Shown: positions 33,576 to 44,679 of the stretch, piece after piece
Layout: each line of letters starts with the position of its first letter
Position numbering within the stretch: position 1 is the stretch's first letter
Program-made: the position numbers and the translations under genes
Notes under the pieces: generated by a model
What the model was told of the DNA's origin: nothing
The model's database searches: none
What the model saw: the letters and a program-made list of their open reading frames with translations, nothing else
Assembly: GCA_033961575.1 (NCBI GenBank)
Contig: CM066736.1
Span: 9,953,501 to 10,017,500 of the forward strand
From: Aselliscus stoliczkanus
Lineage: Eukaryota; Chordata; Mammalia; Chiroptera; Hipposideridae
DNA length: 64,000 nt
Direction of reading: 5' to 3'

Positions 33576-34799
33576 AAAAGGACTGTTTCAGTTCCTGTTT
33601 GCCAGACCCAAACACCCCATTCTGAGGTGTAGCTGTCTTTCAGGTGATACTCGGAGAGACCAGCTCAAGACTTCTCCTAGGAAAGCCCCTTGTGATGGGG
33701 GCAAAAGACTCAAGGATCCCTGATGAGCAGGGGGAAATGGGGCTCCATGGAGCATGAGATCGGGGAAGTACGGCCTGCGGACAAAAAAGGGAGCCACATA
33801 CTAAACCTGACAAGCTCGGGGCAGGCCCACATGGCGGGCTTTACAAACCCAGAGACCAAAGGCGCCACACAGCATGGCCTGAACGTACAAATTCCTCACT
33901 AAAAGCGGGTCATGGTGGGTAGCCTCATCCTAGGCCTGTAGCTTTCTTGACAAAGGTCAATCTTTAACTTTGAAATTGCCTGTGGTCTTGGAGCATCTAA
34001 GATAACATACCTTTGAAATGCCAGAGTAATCTCCTTCTCCAGGCCTCTCGAAGGTAACCACCGCGGGCACCAGAGCATGGGATCACAGTTATCTTGTTGC
34101 CCACATACCATCTCGATGTGCTGTAGATTAGCAATCCCAGATGCACCAGCGTAAAAGAAGTATGTGTCTCTCCATTTTGCTTTTTATCCAGTCCCAGAGA
34201 TTGCCCCGTTTTGCTTTCTCCAGCCTCCCTAATCCACCACCCTTGGATTTCATGTACTGCTCCTTACGTCTCCTCCTTTGACTCTAATACATAACAGAAG
34301 CCGCAAAACTGCCATTCTCTGGACCATTTCCTTAAACCCTTGAGATTTTGCTCCCTGACAATAGTTGTCAGTTTGGCTCTGATGAACTCTTATAAGACTT
34401 TTTCTCAGGCTCGATGTTCCTTCACCAATAGGCCAAACGAGGCAGAGCCACAGATGCATGTTACACCACATTTCTGCACTGAACTATTCAAAATAAACTG
34501 AGATTTCATGAATGCTTGGAGGGTCCAGGGAAGATGGCATTCCTTTCCAAAATCTGATCAACTATTGTCCGTTTCTCACTCTGGATCTGGCCACCCCCAG
34601 AAGGGCCTGGAAGAAAACTGTGATAAAAATGACAAAAGAGAAGACCCCAAACCAAGAGTTGGCAAGGAGAAGTGAAAAGACTCTAACTCCACAACGAAGC
34701 AGGAGAAAGGGCTGGAAATGGACCACAGGCAACGCTCAGCTCTCATATCAAGTAGCTTGAACCAGGCTGTCCAAAAGACAGTGATGATGCTGATGGAGA
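33576..34799. other. Unique non-coding sequence
   Basis: No gene or clear repeat was seen. Confidence 0.45.
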
Positions 34800-35065
34800 T
34801 AATAGCAGCAACAGCTGACATTTAAATAGAACTTCCTACACGTCAGATGCTGTTCCGAGAACTTCACACTTATATTAATTCATCTATACAAATGGACTCT
34901 CAGCAGTTGCTAAGGTAAATGTGATTATTATTGTATTGTACCAATGAGGAAACCAAGGCACAGAGAGGTTAAGTGGCTTGCCCAAGATCACATGGTCAGG
35001 AAGGGCAGAGCTGGGATTTGAACCCAGGCCACCTGGCTCCGCAGTCTGTGCTCAACCATGGAAAA
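34800..35065 (-). repeat. MIR SINE, nearly complete
   Basis: Reads ccaatgaggaaaccaaggca, cagagaggttaagtggcttg, cccaagatcacatggtcagg and gggatttgaacccaggccac. It covers 3' half, core and tRNA-like head in antisense order. Confidence 0.88.
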
Positions 35066-35114
35066 CATTCTGTCACTCTTCCATATAAAACGGCTCTGCC
35101 AGTGGCTGTTCCTC

Positions 35115-35262
35115 TAGCCCAGGAGTCAGCACACTCTCTATAGAGGCCGAGGCTTACTGTCTGTAAATTGGACGTCGTGGGCCAAAAGGTAAAACGGAGG
35201 ATATTATGGAGGTATACAGAAAAACCTAATTTCCACAACTTCTTACTAACAAATTACAATTC
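35115..35262 (+). mobile_element. hAT-type transposon fragment
   Basis: Starts cccaggagtcagcacactct then tatagagg, and contains gggccaaaaggtaaaacgg. Probably related to the hAT copies at 32880 and 54090. Confidence 0.45.
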
Positions 35263-35277
35263 ATACTAATACAGTGG

Positions 35278-35403
35278 TTTTTCCTTCCTTCCTTCCTTCC
35301 TTCCTTCCTTCCTTCCTTCCTTCCTTCCTTCCTTCCTTCTTTCCTTTCCTTTTCCTTCTTCCCTCCCTCCCTCCCTCCCTCCCGCCCACCCTCCCTCCCT
35401 CCT

Positions 35404-35450
<47 letters not shown>
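35278..35450 (+). repeat. Polypyrimidine tract (TTCC)n..(CCCT)n..(CT)n
   Basis: 173 bases of C/T with only one G and one A. It is divided into TTCC, CCCT and CT blocks. It is capable of forming intramolecular triplex DNA. Confidence 0.97.
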
Positions 35451-35453
<3 letters not shown>

Positions 35454-35640
35454 ACAAGCCCACTAATGAGAGGAACAGGACCCTTCAGATGTAAGGAGGG
35501 GTACAACATTAGTTACCTACCATTATAGTGGGGATCTGGCCTCATTCTACAAAGCTGGGCCTTGCTTTTCTGAAACGCTGCCCTTCTTCCCACAAAGCCA
35601 GCGCTGGTTAACAACCTCCGTCCCGGGTAGGTTAAGGAAG
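35451..35640. other. Unique spacer
   Basis: Nothing recognised. Confidence 0.4.
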
Positions 35641-35644
35641 TAGT

Positions 35645-35832
35645 CGGTCAGTGGCAGACACTTGGCTAGAGGTATTGTGGGTTGTCTCAACTTGGTGGGG
35701 GGCATACTACTGGCATCTCGTGGGCAGAGGCCAGAGATGCTGTTCAGAACCCCACAATGCCCAGGACAGCACCCCACAACCAAGAATCATCCAGCCCAAA
35801 CGTCAACAGAGCCAAGTGTGAGAAATCCTGGT
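35645..35832 (+). mobile_element. MER20-like hAT transposon copy
   Basis: Reads catactactggcatctcgtg, ggcagaggccagagatgctg, cccaggacagcaccccacaa and tgtgagaaatcctgg: the MER20 order in sense orientation. Confidence 0.8.
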
Positions 35833-35960
35833 TCAGAAGCATCAGTTTCCTTGTCTATAAATTGAGTTGTAGTACCTCCTCCAGACTAAGATTAAATGAG
35901 CTATGAGAAATGCAAAGATACGGGGCAAGCAAGGCATGCCCTATCATGAAGCACGCAAGG
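35833..35960 (+). repeat. MIR SINE fragment
   Basis: Reads catcagtttccttgtctata, aattgagttgtagtacctcc and agattaaatgagctatgaga. Confidence 0.65.
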
Positions 35961-36009
35961 TACATATCATTATTCTTTCGATTGTTTAGTCAATGATGTA
36001 AAAACATGA

Positions 36010-36300
36010 AACCACTTTTAGGGGCCGGATTGGGGGGTCCCTGGAGCCGGAGCTCTCCGAGGACAGAGCATTTTGTTATTGCCCCGAGTCCAGCTCACCC
36101 TCCCCTCTCAGCCGAGCTCGGAGACTGGATGCAAAAGCCATTATTAAAAAATGAACATGAGTTGTTTTTTCCCCTTTTTGATCAAATAATTCAGTTTGCT
36201 GCCTCAGACAAATCATTATTCATGTGGAACCTGCCTGTGCCGCCCCTGGGGAGGAAGGCCAAATTGATTTAACTTCTAATCCAGTTTATACCTCTGCTAA
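36010..36300. promoter_or_regulatory. Candidate conserved enhancer-like element
   Basis: Repeat-free. It carries a TCF/LEF-like ctttttgatcaaataa (36175), an octamer-like ggatgcaaaa (36127), a POU/HOX-like aatcattattcatg (36210) and ccaaattgatttaac (36259). The density of such words in about 150 bp is higher than in flanking DNA. Function is inferred, not shown. Confidence 0.3.
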
Positions 36301-36559
36301 CCCCAGTGGTATGTTACCCTCACCCTTGCAGGGGGGTGGGCGGTGCTGGGAGGGAGCGTGGGGCAGAGACGGAGAGACGTGAGCAAATTCACCCGAGGCG
36401 TAGGTCTAAGAGCAGCTCTCTGCGAGCGCGGGCCGGAGGCCCAGCGGGTCCTGACAGCACCCATCTTCCTGCCTTGGGCTTTCTCATCCTGAGACGGTTT
36501 TGCTCCCTCCTTCAGCTCATTGTATTATAATACCAGCAATGCCATCAAAAGCGCAGCTG
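36301..36559. other. Modestly CpG-enriched unique sequence
   Basis: About 36340-36450 contains a cluster of CpGs (gagcgtgggg, gcgagcgcggg) but is too short for a typical CpG-island promoter. Confidence 0.35.
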
Positions 36560-36720
36560 CCTCCTCTGTGCTTAGTGAATCCCTGACAACACGCTGTGTA
36601 GGGGACAGCATGGTGCCCATTTGACAGCCGGGAAGCTGAAGTTCAGAGATGGATGAGCACGCATAACAGCACAGAGAGTTCTAGAACCAGGACTCAGAGT
36701 CAGTTCTGTCTGCCCCCAAA
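36560..36720 (-). repeat. MIR SINE, diverged, antisense
   Basis: Reads cccatttgacagccgggaag, ctgaagttcagagatgg and tagaaccaggactcagagtc. Confidence 0.55.
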
Positions 36721-36910
36721 GCTTCACCACCACACGAGTGGGTGGTGTAGGAGGGTATTTGAATGTAGGAAGGTATTTGGAAGAGTTCTATAGCTTTTTA
36801 TTTCCCCCTAAAGGTCACCAGAGCGATAGTCCAGACATGTTTGGATTGCCTGTGTGTGGTGGTTGAAGGGTCAGCGGACCCAGGTTATCGTCCCTCACTC
36901 ACTACTAAGC

Positions 36911-36993
36911 CCATCCATTCGTCCGTCCGTCCGTCCATCCATCCATCCATCCATCCATCCATCCATCCATCCATCCATCCATCCATCCATCCT
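36911..36993 (+). repeat. (CCAT)n/(CCGT)n microsatellite
   Basis: About 83 bases of CCAT tetramer with three CCGT units near the start. Confidence 0.97.
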
Positions 36994-37349
36994 CTCTCTG
37001 TGCTTCAAAATCAAGGTGGGGGATATAAAAACAGTTTCAGATGGTCTCTGGATGGGAAGGTGGTGTCCCGGGGAACAAAGCAGACACCTCTGGCCTCATA
37101 TCAAGGTCGGAGGGGAGGGGGGTGTGGTAAATGGAATGGACACCTTGCTGGCTGTGGCCATTACACAGTGGCAGTTCTAGGACTGTCACCCTGAGCCAGC
37201 AAGTGGCAGATTCAGGACTGAACTCCAGGTCTATCTGGTTCCAAGCTGGGGTGCTCTCTCTATTGGGTGGCACTGCACTCCACCCCAGCATGCTTATGCC
37301 CTCTGCTGTTCCCCCTCAAACCTTCCTCTTAGGAGGTGGTGTCTGTGCT
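36994..37349. other. Unique sequence with MIR scrap
   Basis: About 37160-37270 (ttctaggactgtcaccctga, caggtctatctggttccaag) resembles a diverged antisense MIR. Nothing else was recognised. Confidence 0.4.
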
Positions 37350-37640
37350 TGAGGGGAGCTTCTGGGAGAGGGGTGGGAAGGACAGGGAGATGTAGGAGCG
37401 TGTCTCTGCCCAGGTCAGGCATAAGTGGGGGGCAGAGAGGGAAGGAGAGAGGGAGAGGGAGACGGAGAGGGAGATAGAGAGGGAGGGAGAGAGTGAGAAG
37501 GCGGGGCAGAGGGAGAGGGAGAGGGACAAGGAGAGAGTGAGAAAGGGGGGGCGAGGGAGAGGGAGAATAGTAGAGAGGGAGAGAGGAGGGGAAACAGGAG
37601 AGCAGGGGAGGGTAAGGGAGGGGAGAGGCGCTGTTTTCCT
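37350..37640 (+). repeat. GA-rich polypurine region
   Basis: About 290 bases dominated by G and A in imperfect gggaga units. The Ser/Leu-rich minus frames are artefacts. Confidence 0.9.
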
Positions 37641-38039
37641 AAGGACTTTGAGTGCAGCTCTGATAGAGTCCAGAATTCCGTGACTCAGGGAAACGTCAGC
37701 TCCCGGCTTGGCGGAGCCGAGCGGAGCCCGGGTCGTGAGCGTGCTGGACTGATGCAGCCTGCGGGGGGCTGGCGGGTTTGGGAGGCCGGAGAAACAGTGC
37801 TGGCCCAGAGCCAGCGTGTCTGCGGTGGACTCCAGCCTCCTGGCCGGAGAGACCGCCCCCAGGCCGAACAGGCGGCCCCCTCACTGGCGGGTCATCATCG
37901 TGGAAAAAGAGATCACTTTTCTGAGTGGGTGCGAGGCCCCCTCTAGGGACTCAAGAATAACAGAGACACTGAACATGGGGACCCAAGCTGAGCAGGCAGG
38001 AACTCCTAGAGGGGGACATTTGCAAATCAATGTCCGTGG
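37641..38039. other. Unique GC- and CpG-containing sequence
   Basis: About 37690-37900 is GC-rich with moderate CpG (ggcggagccgagcggagccc). No start-site motif or exon is recognised. An AP-1-like tgactca occurs at 37680. Confidence 0.35.
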
Positions 38040-38215
38040 GAAAAACTTCACTTAGCGCTTGTTACATATGGAAGGCCTCATCTAAGCACAGCGTATGTTC
38101 ATGCATAGTCCTCCAGAGAAGGGCCGTTTTATCACCCTGTGTTATGGAGGCTAGGCTATGTCATCACTTAGTGGCAGCGCTGGGATTTGAGCCCTCACAG
38201 TACAGCTGTGTGGAT
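38040..38215 (-). repeat. MIR SINE, antisense
   Basis: Reads ttatcaccctgtgttatgga, gtcatcacttagtggcagcg and ctgggatttgagccctcac. Confidence 0.6.
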
Positions 38216-38365
38216 TTTCTGACCCTTGGGCTCCCCTGGCTGGCAGTGCCCACAGCACCATGGGACTTGAGGTTGTGGCATCACATAGCTCCTTCAGGAG
38301 TTCTAGAAGGAACACACGAAAGTGTTAATGGTATCAACAGGCTGAGGGTCCAAGTTCTCTGCATG

Positions 38366-38725
38366 AATGCATGTAGTAGGGTGTGTGTGTGTGTGTGTCA
38401 GCGTGTGTGTGTCTGCGTGTGTGCTTCTTTATGTTTGTGTTTCTCTGTGTGTTTTGTGGTTTTGTTTGTGTGTTCTCGTGTGTTTATGTGTATGTGTTCT
38501 GTGTTTGCATTCCCGTTTGCGTTTGTGTATTTCTGTGTGTGCCTGTCTGTGCGTAAGTGTGTGCTGCTGGACCCTTTGTATTGTATTGTATTTTGTGTTT
38601 GTGCTGGCGTGTGTTTATGTGGGTGTATGTGTGTTTTGTGTTTGCTTTTCTGTCTGTGTTTGTGTCCTTCTGTGGTGGTGGCGCTGGTGGTGGTGGCGGC
38701 GTCTGTGTGCGTGTGTTTTTTGCAC
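38366..38725 (+). repeat. GT-rich degenerate repeat block
   Basis: About 350 bases strongly biased to G and T on the plus strand, built from gtgtgttt-like words. Cys/Val-rich frames across it come from this bias and are not proteins. Confidence 0.9.
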
Positions 38726-39688
38726 AGCGGAGGCTGGAAGACAGAGAGATGGTGAACCTCAGAAGAGATGGCCCATGGTGTAAACAGCCTCGCCCAAGTG
38801 TTACGTGACCGAGGGAGGCCCTGCTCAGCATCTGCCCTCGTCCGTGCGGGGAACAAAAGCTTCCTGCTGGCTCCGTCCCTGTCCCCTCAGTGTGGGCTGT
38901 GCACAGCCCTTTCCAGCTGCCCCACCCTGTCGCCCTCATCGCTGCCAGGGCCGGCGTCCATCCCACCGGGTTGATGGGTTGATGCGAGCTGCCTACGGCG
39001 TCTCCTCCACTGAGAGCTACCACTCGTCACAGTGCAGGGCTGTACCATAGCCCCAGGGGAACTGCTCACACATGGCCTGTGCAGATGGTCCCCAAGCCTG
39101 TGACATGCACAACTTGGTCCCTCCAAGCTTCCCGCCTGTGCCCAGATCCCAGGCTTGCATCCTTCCATGGGGGGCTTGGAATCGTTCAGACAAGAGCATC
39201 CCTGCAGGCCCACGTCTAGTGATTGAGGGGGGCAAGGAGAGGGTGTAATGTACCATATGGAACTCACCCTTTGAGCTCTGGGTGACAGAGCCCCCAACAC
39301 CAGCCTGAGTCTTGTAGCAAAAATCGCCAACCCTGCCTGGGCATCACTGGTCCATTCAGGCAGCAGATGGGCCCTCTGACCCCTGACATGCCTCAAAGCA
39401 CAGGATCCAAGCTGGAGCCAGCGTGGAGCTGACAGAACAGACTCTGAGCTGGGGGCATTTTGCAAAACAAGCGAGAACCATTTGCAGCAAGATATATCTC
39501 CATCTGCCTCTGTAGCCACGAGACTAGAAGTCCATGGCAACATGCAAACGAGAAATGAGGCTGCCCTCCTGGTTTATGACATGGTGACCCACGCGGTCAC
39601 TGACCCTAGCCTGAGAGAGTGGTTTCTGGACAAAAAATATGCAGAAACAGGCCCATGCCAGCCTGCCACAGCTGAGTCAGAGCCTTAG
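38726..39688. other. Unique non-coding sequence
   Basis: A 218-codon minus frame (38887-39543) is the longest without low complexity near its N-terminus. I recognise no domain, no splice context and no homologue, and overlapping frames exist on both strands. Confidence 0.4.
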
Positions 39689-39689
39689 G

Positions 39690-40000
39690 AAAACGTTACT
39701 GCTTGGATTTGGGTCCATCCCAAAGCAGACCTTGAGACAAGGATTTGGCGCCAAGTTGTTTATTTGGGAGGTGACCCAGGAAGCAGTAAGGGGGGCATGG
39801 GAAAAATCCTTAGGAAAACACCTCAGGTAAGGAGGAAAGCCAAAAAAAAAAAAAAAATGTGTCATTGAGTAGGTGACGGCCTGAAGGCCAATCCTGTGGG
39901 GGACTCTGGGAGACAGCAGGGCACAGATCACTGAAGGCACAGGGCTGGGCATTGACCTACCAATTCCTGTCTCCCATGGGCCCTTCTAGGGGGCTGAGCA
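39690..40000. repeat. Old dispersed repeat, family not named
   Basis: Opening agaccttgagacaaggattt then tgtttatttgggaggtgacc matches the layout at 11501. Contains an A15 run (39842). Confidence 0.4.
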
Positions 40001-40294
40001 GGTGTCAGTGAAACACAGAGAGAGGCAGACCCTTGAGATAAGATGCCATCGTCACAACGGGAATTGTCCCTTCAAGCTGCAGGTGGCCTCGCCACGGCCA
40101 ACGGGACATAAACGGACACTGATGGCAGATCCTCCTCATGTAGTTATTGTCCTGTTTTCTGTCCCCTGAAACACCCAGCCTGTTCTCATCTTGTGGCTTT
40201 TACCCTCGCTCGTTCCTGTGACTGCAGTGCCTGGGCCTCGGCTCAGAGAGAACTTTCCATTGCGCCCCTCACGCCCCTCAGTGGAGCCTCCTAG
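40001..40294. other. Unique spacer
   Basis: Nothing recognised. Confidence 0.4.
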
Positions 40295-40525
40295 AGCAGG
40301 ATTTCTCAGCTCTGCTCTTGTTGGCATCTGGGACAGGGTGCTTCCTCCCGGTGGGGGCTGTCCTGTGCTGTGGGATGATCAGCGCCTCTGACCCCTCCCG
40401 GCAGATGCCAGGAGTATCCACTCCAGTTATGACAACCCAAAGTGGCCTCAGACATTGCCAAGTGTCCCCACCGCCATCTCCCATGGAGCAAAATGAGCCC
40501 CGGTTGAGAACTATCAGCTCGCTGA
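40295..40525 (-). mobile_element. MER20-like hAT transposon copy, antisense
   Basis: Reads gcaggatttctcagctctgc, ggggctgtcctgtgctgtgg, acattgccaagtgtcccc and ends gagccccggttgagaacta. This is the reverse orientation of the copy at 35645. Confidence 0.85.
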
Positions 40526-41255
40526 GTTTTCCTCAAAGCACCATGACCATCTGGCCTTATCTTGTTTTCTCCATTGGTTTCCTGTTCGCGGTGCCCCCTC
40601 CACCCCAGCATGACGGCCCCACGAGAGCTGGTTCTTTCCCACCTGGTGGCACAGTGTTGCTTCTCTCCCCAAATCATGCCTGGCCCAGGGGAACCCCTGG
40701 AAAAATACTGTTCGATTAAAGCCAGTTGTCCCGATTGGTCAGGGGCTCTTTGGTCACTTTTCTTTTCAGGATATTTGATGGTTAAAATGAAACTCCACTT
40801 TATGTGGGTCACTCTGGAGTTGGCTCATAGAGATTGCTCAAGCTTAGTCCTCTGCCTGAGCAGGTAGACTCTTGCCAACCCAGTGGGTCCTTGATGGGCA
40901 CTAGAGAAGGTCACAGGGTCTCGGGACCCTGTTTTGGAACATCGATCAGTTGCAACAGCTGGGGGCTGGGAGTGGAGGTGTAGACAGTGCATGAAGTTGG
41001 CTGAACCAAGTGCACCCACCTGGGTTGACAGAGATGGGGCAAAGATGCTGGGGTTTTTGACTCTGACTCCAACACCCTTTCCACTGCAAGGAAAATAATG
41101 CCTGTAGTTTATTTGCCTGCCAAGGCTGTGATGAGTTTCAAAAGCTTAGAGCTGTGCAGTGCTACGGCATGCCCAAGATCGTCATACTGCACTGATGGCC
41201 ACAGAAGTTGTACAGTGGGGGGCAGAAGAGCAGCTAGGAATGGACACTGCAGCCT
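40526..41255. other. Unique non-coding sequence
   Basis: No gene or confident repeat. Confidence 0.4.
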
Positions 41256-41259
41256 CACA

Positions 41260-41480
41260 GCCTTTGCTGAAATTTAAGCTCCACGAATGACCAGCTGAGT
41301 AAGCTTGGATAATGAAGTAACCTCTCTGGGCTTCAGCTTCAGCATCTATAAACAGAGATGAGACTAGCAGCTTCTCTTCCAGGGTGGTGGTAAGGATTAA
41401 GGAAACATGTACATGTCAGGGCAGGCTCAGGCATTCTGTAAGTATTATTGTTGCTGCTGCACTGGTTATTATTTTTAATC
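41260..41480 (+). repeat. MIR SINE
   Basis: Reads aatgaagtaacctctctggg, cttcagcttcagcatctata, gtggtggtaaggattaagga and aggcattctgtaagtattat. Confidence 0.7.
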
Positions 41481-41576
41481 AAGTGGAGATTCCTCCCATG
41501 ACCAAAGAAAACATTCACCCTGCAGAGGCCAGGCCTAAGTATCACTGGTCTAGTAAAGCACGCAGAGGACTTCCCA

Positions 41577-42117
41577 TATTTTGCCGTGTATAATGCGCAA
41601 CATTTTTTTGCCCAAATTTGTGAGGGAAAAATAAGGATGCGCATTATACATGGATAGTACTAATTCCATATCTATATAAATGTTTTTAATTATTTTATTT
41701 ATGCTTATGAGTTAAAGTGTAACTCTAGAAATCAATAATGATATCTGTATGCAAAATAATACCCTGGAACACGATCATCGGTTTTGTTGAACTTCACAAT
41801 GAACTTCCAACGCTCATAGTTCTTGGACTCCTAATATACATAAATATTGTAAATTTGTTACCAGTACATACAATTTCTTGTACCTTGTATGTGTTCTTGT
41901 GTTTTGCATTTATTTGTTACATAAAATTTCTTGTACCATAATATGTTAAAAAAATAAATGCTAAAATTCTTTTATAATACAAAAAAACAGTACCTAAATG
42001 TAAACAAATACAATTTGAATTAAAAAATTAAAACAAAAGATTTTTTACCCTGAAAGTTTGGGCCAAAAACGCGGGTGTGTATTATACATGGAGCACATTA
42101 TACACAGCAAAATACAG
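41577..42117. mobile_element. AT-rich DNA transposon with long inverted ends, family unassigned
   Basis: The left end tattttgccgtgtataatgc and the right end (reverse complement tattttgctgtgtataatg) are inverted repeats. Each is followed inward by a second, oppositely oriented copy of the tataatgcgc word (41638 and 42078). The interior is about 450 bp of very AT-rich DNA with no usable frame. A TA lies just outside the right end. It is probably a non-autonomous pogo/Tc1-like element, but this is inference. Confidence 0.7.
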
Positions 42118-42135
42118 TAGGTTGTAACCCCCCCC

Positions 42136-42152
42136 ACACACACACACACACA
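42136..42152 (+). repeat. Short (CA)n tract
   Basis: An AC run of about 17 bases after a C8 run. Confidence 0.8.
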
Positions 42153-43049
42153 AATGCTAAGCTCCTCTTCTATGCCCTTCACCTCCATGAAGCCCCAAAG
42201 ACTTGTCACCGAGTACAGGCACAAAAATCTCAGCACAACAAACACAGTAACTCTAACAGTCACACAGAAATTGACAAGCAACGGACCTGGAGGGAAGGCC
42301 CATTTTCCTCCACACCCCTAAAAGACACTGAGCATGACCAGAGCCACTTTTTCATTGAAAGAAAGAGATCTTTCTTTTTTCCTTTTTAAAAAGATGCTTT
42401 TGGTCATCCCAATTAAGGGTGGTTTTCTTCTGATCGACTCCTGCTGTGAAAGAAGTTGGTACCTTAGGCCTTCCAGATTTCCTGTGAAGAACAAGAAGGT
42501 GGCGAAAGGATGAGCTAGGATGCCCCAGGCGAGGTGCTATCGGCTGACATCCCCCAGTCCGCACAGGCTGAAATTCTCGCCTGTGACCAATGGGACAGAG
42601 CACAGGAGAAGGGCCTGGCTTGTCTAAAAAGGGCAGCATTCCATCCAACAACCCCACTGCCTGTACATGATACCTTGTTCTCAAATCACTCTGTACCATA
42701 TGGACCTAGGTTTGGATAACAGCACCAGGCTTCTCATTTGCTCCAAATCACATAACATGTTACATTTTTCACTGTCAGGTGAATAATTTCTTGGGGCAAG
42801 CAATGATTCTGTAGCCCTACAGAGGCTGAGAGAGGCTCACTAGGGTAGAATGGAAAGGCATCTGTGTAAACTAATCCAGAAATGGCCAAAAGGAAAAAAA
42901 GTAGAAATAACATACATGTCCATCAATAGGGGATTGGTGTAGGGGATACTTTTAGTCAGTGTGTTCCAATATGGGCTCTGAACAGTTCTGTGTATGAGGC
43001 AATAAGGTCATAAACTGGTAAATAAATAAATCATAAAACTTTTATGTTC
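42153..43049. other. Unique non-coding sequence
   Basis: No gene or clear repeat. About 42385-42470 (catcccaattaagggtgg, gaaagaagttggtacc) is repeat-free and compact. Confidence 0.4.
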
Positions 43050-43089
43050 AAACATGTGTGGGAAATACCTTAACATATGTCTTGGTTTA

Positions 43090-43470
43090 ACCTGCATGCA
43101 TGTTAACCGCATCAGCCACTCATTGGCCTGCTTGTTTTCAGATCCATTCCCCATCCTTCCTCTCCTCTGTTCCATATTGCAGGGAGCTTGTCCCTACAAA
43201 CTACATTTCCCAGTCTCCATTGCTGCATTTCCCAGTCTCCCTTGATTTCCAGCTACTTTCGGCCAATGGGGAGCACTGGTGAAACGCTGGAGGGTGGGAC
43301 TAAGGGAAGAGCCAGGGTGTTTCTCCATCCACCCTCCATGCTTTGGGAGGCATCTGTAGGAGGCAGTGGCTTTGTCTGGTCTGTGATGCCAGCTCTTACA
43401 GGACAGCCTCTCCTTTCATGGTCTCATTCCTGCTCTGGTTCTGGCTTCTGACTCTTAATAGCTAAGCCAT
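43090..43470. repeat. Old dispersed repeat, class unresolved
   Basis: Words aaactacatttcccagtctc, ttccagctactttcggccaa and tggggagcactggtgaaac recall an old mammalian LTR-type repeat. The family was not determined. Confidence 0.35.
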
Positions 43471-44570
43471 GAGGCTTGCTGCTCACAGAATAAGATGATA
43501 TAGAAGAAGCAGGAAGAGTTCACTCTATTATTTCCAGGAGATTATGAGTGAAGTTGGTAAGAGAAGAAGTGGAAGGAAGCAACCAGAATATCAGTTTTGG
43601 GAGACCAGGAGAAGAGGAATATCTGGCCCTCTTGCAAGTTGGGTTCCCTGGAAATAGACTCAGGGGGAGTTTCATATAAGGATGTTTGTTAAGGAGTTCC
43701 TTTAGAATCAATGCCTGTGAAAGGGGGAGATGGGAACAGGACTGTGCAAAGGGGCAAGTTGAGCTGTGGTGCAATCCCAACATAGGTCTTGGCTGATACC
43801 ATGAGAAGACCTGTAGCTGGGGTGGCTCTTCAGAGTTGCCCCAAGTTGGAGTGGAGGTTATTGGATGCAGTTATGGGATGCAGGTGACTCTGGAGAGAGG
43901 TATGACCTCGAGCTGTCAGTGTGTTCAGTCCTCTGACAACTGGAAGAATAAGTCAGTTGTTGGATGCAGGTGACTCCACTCCTGAAGGGACTCTGAGCAG
44001 TACATCACAATGTCCACCAGAGTCACTATTCCCATTTGGGATTGAAGGAAGATATGCCTCTGGGGCGACCCAGCACTAGCTGGGGACAAAGCTGCATCCA
44101 AGTAGATTCAGTGACCACAGTTAGGCTTGTGCAGATTGAGCTTTTCTAAGTTGCTCCTGATTTTAGTGTGGAGAACTCAAGGGCAAAGAACACAGACTGT
44201 GAGCCAATGGAGTGCGAGTGAACTGCTGGCTGGAGAGAGAAAGGTGCCAACGTAGAGACTCAGGAAGTCTGCTATGAGGCCATGTCTAGGGACCAGGCTC
44301 TGATCATGTCCCAGATCAAGCTAGGGTGAGCAGCAAGAAATGTAAGCAGAGCAAACAGCCATCAAGCAGTCCTAAGCTACCCTAAGACTCTGACTGTTTC
44401 CTCCAGAAAGTCGTATAAGCCACACCCTGCTGCCCACTCAACGAGAGGCCATCTTGGCGTGGAGGCAGGAAGGGGGAAGATGGAGTAAAACTCTTAGGAG
44501 GAATTGAACACTATCTAAAGGGATGACTATGAGGAGAGGTATTGTAGTAATAGACAAAATAAAAATGCTG
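43471..44570. other. Old repeat remnants and unique sequence
   Basis: About 43640-43760 (gaaatagactcagggggagt, tttgttaaggagttcc) may belong to the unnamed family seen at 11501. Two ggatgcaggtgactc words (43876, 43960) mark a short local repetition. No gene. Confidence 0.35.
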
Positions 44571-44679
44571 AAATTCAGTGTGGGCTCAATTTGTGGCTCT
44601 TCTACAAGATCTGACTTTTTTGAGTGTGCGGAATTCTGTGTGAATGAACCAGTATTAGGGATTGGCTACTGGTGAAAGA

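Noticed and set aside
36340..36450. CpG-island promoter
   Set aside because: The CpG cluster is about 100 bp and has no linked exon or core promoter arrangement.
37690..37900. CpG-island promoter with coding start
   Set aside because: Only moderate CpG density, and the frames (62-88 codons) lack domains.
38030..38755. 241-codon plus-strand frame, Cys/Val-rich
   Set aside because: The unusual composition is produced by the GT-rich block and the frame starts in a MIR.
38887..39543. 218-codon minus-strand open frame
   Set aside because: The longest frame not obviously low-complexity, but I recognise no family in it and there is no exon-like boundary. A translated search would settle it.
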